Assembly (NCBI GenBank): GCA_025964075.1
Contig: JAOPZQ010000393.1
Span: 1 to 6,266, forward strand
DNA from: Solirubrobacterales bacterium
Lineage (GTDB): Bacteria; Actinomycetota; Thermoleophilia; Solirubrobacterales; Solirubrobacteraceae
Direction of reading: 5' to 3'
DNA: 6,266 bases
Shown here: positions 4,961 to 6,266 of the stretch, piece by piece
Layout: the number at the start of each line of letters is the position of its first letter
Numbering within the stretch: position 1 is the stretch's first letter
Made by a program: the position numbers and the translations under genes
Notes under the pieces: model-generated
What the model saw: the letters and a program-made list of their open reading frames with translations, nothing else
What the model was told of the DNA's origin: nothing
Databases searched by the model: none

Positions 4961-5884
4961 ATGCCGTTCCATGTCATCGTGGGCGCCGGCCCGACCGGCG
5001 TAGCCACCGCCCGCCTGCTCGCCGAAGCCGGCGACCGTGTTCGCCTGATCACCCGAAGCGGCAGCGGACCCCAGCATCCAGGGATCGAGCTTGTCGGCGC
5101 CGACGCCACGGACAGCGAACGTCTGACCGAGCTGGCCCGTGGCGCGAACACGCTGTTCAACTGCGCCATGCCGCTCTACTACCGGTGGCCCACCGAGTTC
5201 CCGCCCATCAACCGGTCCCTGTTGACGGCGGCCGAGCGCACCGGCGCGGGGTACGTCCTCCTCGGCAACCTCTACGGGTACGGTCCGATCGACGGGCCCA
5301 TGACCGAGGACCTCCCGCTGGCGCCCACCACCGTCAAAGGCCGCGTGCGCGCGCAGATGTGGGAGGAGGCCCTGGCCGCCCACGTCGCCGGCAAGGTGCG
5401 GGTCACCGAAGTGCGCGCGAGCGACTATGTCGGCCCCGGCGCCTACTCCATGTTCACGGTCCTGGTCGCCCCTCAGGTGCTCGCCGGGGAGCCGGCGGTC
5501 GTGCCGGCGGACCTCGACGCCCCCCACACGTGGACTTACACCGGCGACGTCGCCCGGGCGCTCGTCGCCCTCAGCCGGGACGACCGCGGGTGGGGACACG
5601 CCTGGCACGTGCCGTCCAACTCCCCGGTTTCGGTCCGCATGCTCAGCGAGCAGTTCGCCGAGATCGCGGGCGCGCCGACTCCAACGCTGGTGCGCATGTC
5701 GGCAGAAGATCTCGAGGCCGCCGGTGCCACCGACCCGGTCGTCGCCGAGTTCCCCGAGATGCAGTACATGTTCCAGAACCCCTTCAACTTGGACTCCTCC
5801 CGGACCCAAGCGACGTTCGGGCTCGCGCCGACCCCCTTTGGGGAGTCGCTGGCTGTGATGGTCGCCACGTTGGCCTCGGCCTGA
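4961..5884 (+). CDS. NAD-dependent epimerase/dehydratase-like SDR protein (atypical active site)
   Basis: This encodes 307 residues with an N-terminal Rossmann fold: VIVGAGPTGVATARLLAEAG with the GxGxxG motif at residues 8-13, a basic pair-like LITRS (29-33) after strand 2, and GADATD (47-52), the Asp that contacts the adenine. Residues 62-107 (NTLFNCAMP... GYVLLGNLYGYGP) follow the extended SDR layout, and DVARALVALSRD (196-207) plus WHVPSN (215-220) are characteristic of the epimerase C-terminal part. Where an extended SDR would have the catalytic YxxxK, here the aligned segment is KGRVR (126-130), so Tyr and Lys both appear replaced. This suggests NAD(P) binding for a sensor, reductase or non-classical catalytic role instead of a standard epimerase. 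It follows the flavodoxin-type reductase in the same direction at 155 bases, so co-transcription is possible but not shown. Very high G+C (47/60 in a sample). Confidence 0.88.
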   Translation: MPFHVIVGAGPTGVATARLLAEAGDRVRLITRSGSGPQHPGIELVGADATDSERLTELARGANTLFNCAMPLYYRWPTEFPPINRSLLTAAERTGAGYVLLGNLYGYGPIDGPMTEDLPLAPTTVKGRVRAQMWEEALAAHVAGKVRVTEVRASDYVGPGAYSMFTVLVAPQVLAGEPAVVPADLDAPHTWTYTGDVARALVALSRDDRGWGHAWHVPSNSPVSVRMLSEQFAEIAGAPTPTLVRMSAEDLEAAGATDPVVAEFPEMQYMFQNPFNLDSSRTQATFGLAPTPFGESLAVMVATLASA

Positions 5885-5900
5885 TCGACGTCGCCGCGAG

Positions 5901-5923
5901 ACCCAGCGCCGAGGGCGCCGGGT
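5901..5923 (+). terminator. Stem-loop terminator after the SDR gene
   Basis: ACCCAGCGCC and GGCGCCGGGT can form a 10-bp stem with one A-C mismatch around the loop GAG, starting 16 bases after the stop codon. It is the strongest hairpin in the window. There is no T-run, which is common for actinobacterial terminators. Confidence 0.5.
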
Positions 5924-5992
5924 GCGGTGGCATGCGCGCTGGCGTGCACGTCGTCAGGACGCTGCGACGGCCGGCTGCTGCCACGCGCTGCG

Positions 5993-5998
5993 TATCTT
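5993..5998 (+). promoter_or_regulatory. Candidate -10 element for leaderless transcription of the hydrolase gene
   Basis: TATCTT lies 6 bases before ATG 6005. No Shine-Dalgarno is present, so transcription could begin at the ATG itself. No clear -35 is seen. The same 6-base spacing is found upstream of lysR. Confidence 0.35.
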
Positions 5999-6004
5999 CC
6001 GCGC

Positions 6005-6266
6005 ATGACGCCGGTTGACTTGCAGGCGCGCGCTGCTCGAGCACTGGGGCGCGACGCCGAGTGTTCCCGTTGCACGCCTGACGGCCACCGCGGTCCGCGA
6101 AGAAGACCTCACCGTGCTCGAGCTGCAAGCCACCCCGAACCGTCTGCACGCCGTCGACGACATCGAGGTGCCGGGCCCGGCCGGCGCGATGACCGCGCGC
6201 ACCTATCGCCAACGACCTGGTCGGCTGCAGACTGTCCTGTACCTGCACGGCGGCGGATTCGTGATC
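6005..6266 (+). CDS. Alpha/beta hydrolase (HSL-type, fold-3), N-terminal part; runs off the window; possible frameshift near its start
   Basis: In the frame open from 6009 to the window end the protein contains HAVDDIEVPGPAGAMTARTY and then TVLYLHGGGFVI. The HGGG is the oxyanion-hole motif of hormone-sensitive-lipase-type esterases, which hydrolyse short acyl esters. The catalytic Ser, Asp and His lie beyond the window. The start is uncertain. The only good ATG (6005, with a -10-like TATCTT before it) is in a different frame and reads MTPVDLQAR, a plausible family N-terminus. The conserved frame takes over as LLEHWGATPSV from 6033. A two-base loss (or one-base gain) in the GC dinucleotide tract at about 6026-6034 would join them as MTPVDLQAR-ALLEHWG. 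Alternatives are a sequencing error, or a TTG start at 6015 in the conserved frame without a ribosome site. If the indel is real the gene is broken at its eleventh codon. Confidence 0.72.
   Translation, partial: MTPVDLQARAARALGRDAECSRCTPDGHRGPRRRPHRARAASHPEPSARRRRHRGAGPGRRDDRAHLSPTTWSAADCPVPARRRIRD

Noticed and set aside
4850..5809. 319-codon minus-strand frame
   Set aside because: It lies antisense to the SDR gene, is rich in Gly, Arg and Val in the pattern of a shadow frame, and shows no motif.

Overview
The window reads as a chromosomal segment of a high-GC actinobacterium. Hand-counted 60-base samples give 63% to 78% G+C, third codon positions are mostly G or C, genes are short and of mixed orientation, and two starts look leaderless, a common actinobacterial style. 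The genus cannot be fixed from the sequence. Every recognisable gene is either a small soluble oxidoreductase or hydrolase, or a transcription regulator.

Layout. (1) 1-395 (+): the C-terminal part of a medium-chain (quinone oxidoreductase-like) dehydrogenase, cut by the window edge. (2) 429-569 (+): a remnant of an AraC-type DNA-binding domain, in the position where that dehydrogenase's regulator might have stood. (3) 619-1617 (-): an intact GlxA-type regulator (DJ-1/PfpI domain plus AraC domain), divergent across a 79-base gap from (4) 1697-2659 (+): an intact NADPH-type quinone oxidoreductase. (5) 2666-2842 (+): a decayed ArsR-like winged-helix fragment carrying an in-frame TGA, which stops abruptly where the LysR region begins. 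(6) 2853-3821 (-): a LysR-type regulator, divergent from (7) 4011-4805 (+): a WrbA/flavodoxin-type NAD(P)H:quinone oxidoreductase. A perfect 15-bp palindrome fitting the LysR T-N11-A box lies between them. (8) 4961-5884 (+): an NAD-dependent epimerase/dehydratase-like SDR whose usual Tyr/Lys pair appears to be replaced. (9) 6005-6266 (+): the start of an HSL-type alpha/beta hydrolase, whose best ATG is out of frame with the conserved body at a GC dinucleotide tract.

How the parts may work together. Two regulator/oxidoreductase pairs are intact and divergent (GlxA-type with the MDR enzyme, LysR with the flavodoxin enzyme). Two further regulators survive only as fragments. The LysR-flavodoxin pair has clearly lower G+C (38/60 in each sample) than its flanks (45/60 and 47/60), and its left edge coincides with the truncated ArsR remnant. 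The likely picture is a mosaic region where redox-enzyme/regulator cassettes have been inserted, rearranged and partly lost. A shared role in handling quinones or reactive carbonyls is possible but is inference only. I see no RNA gene, CRISPR array, transposase or phage gene.
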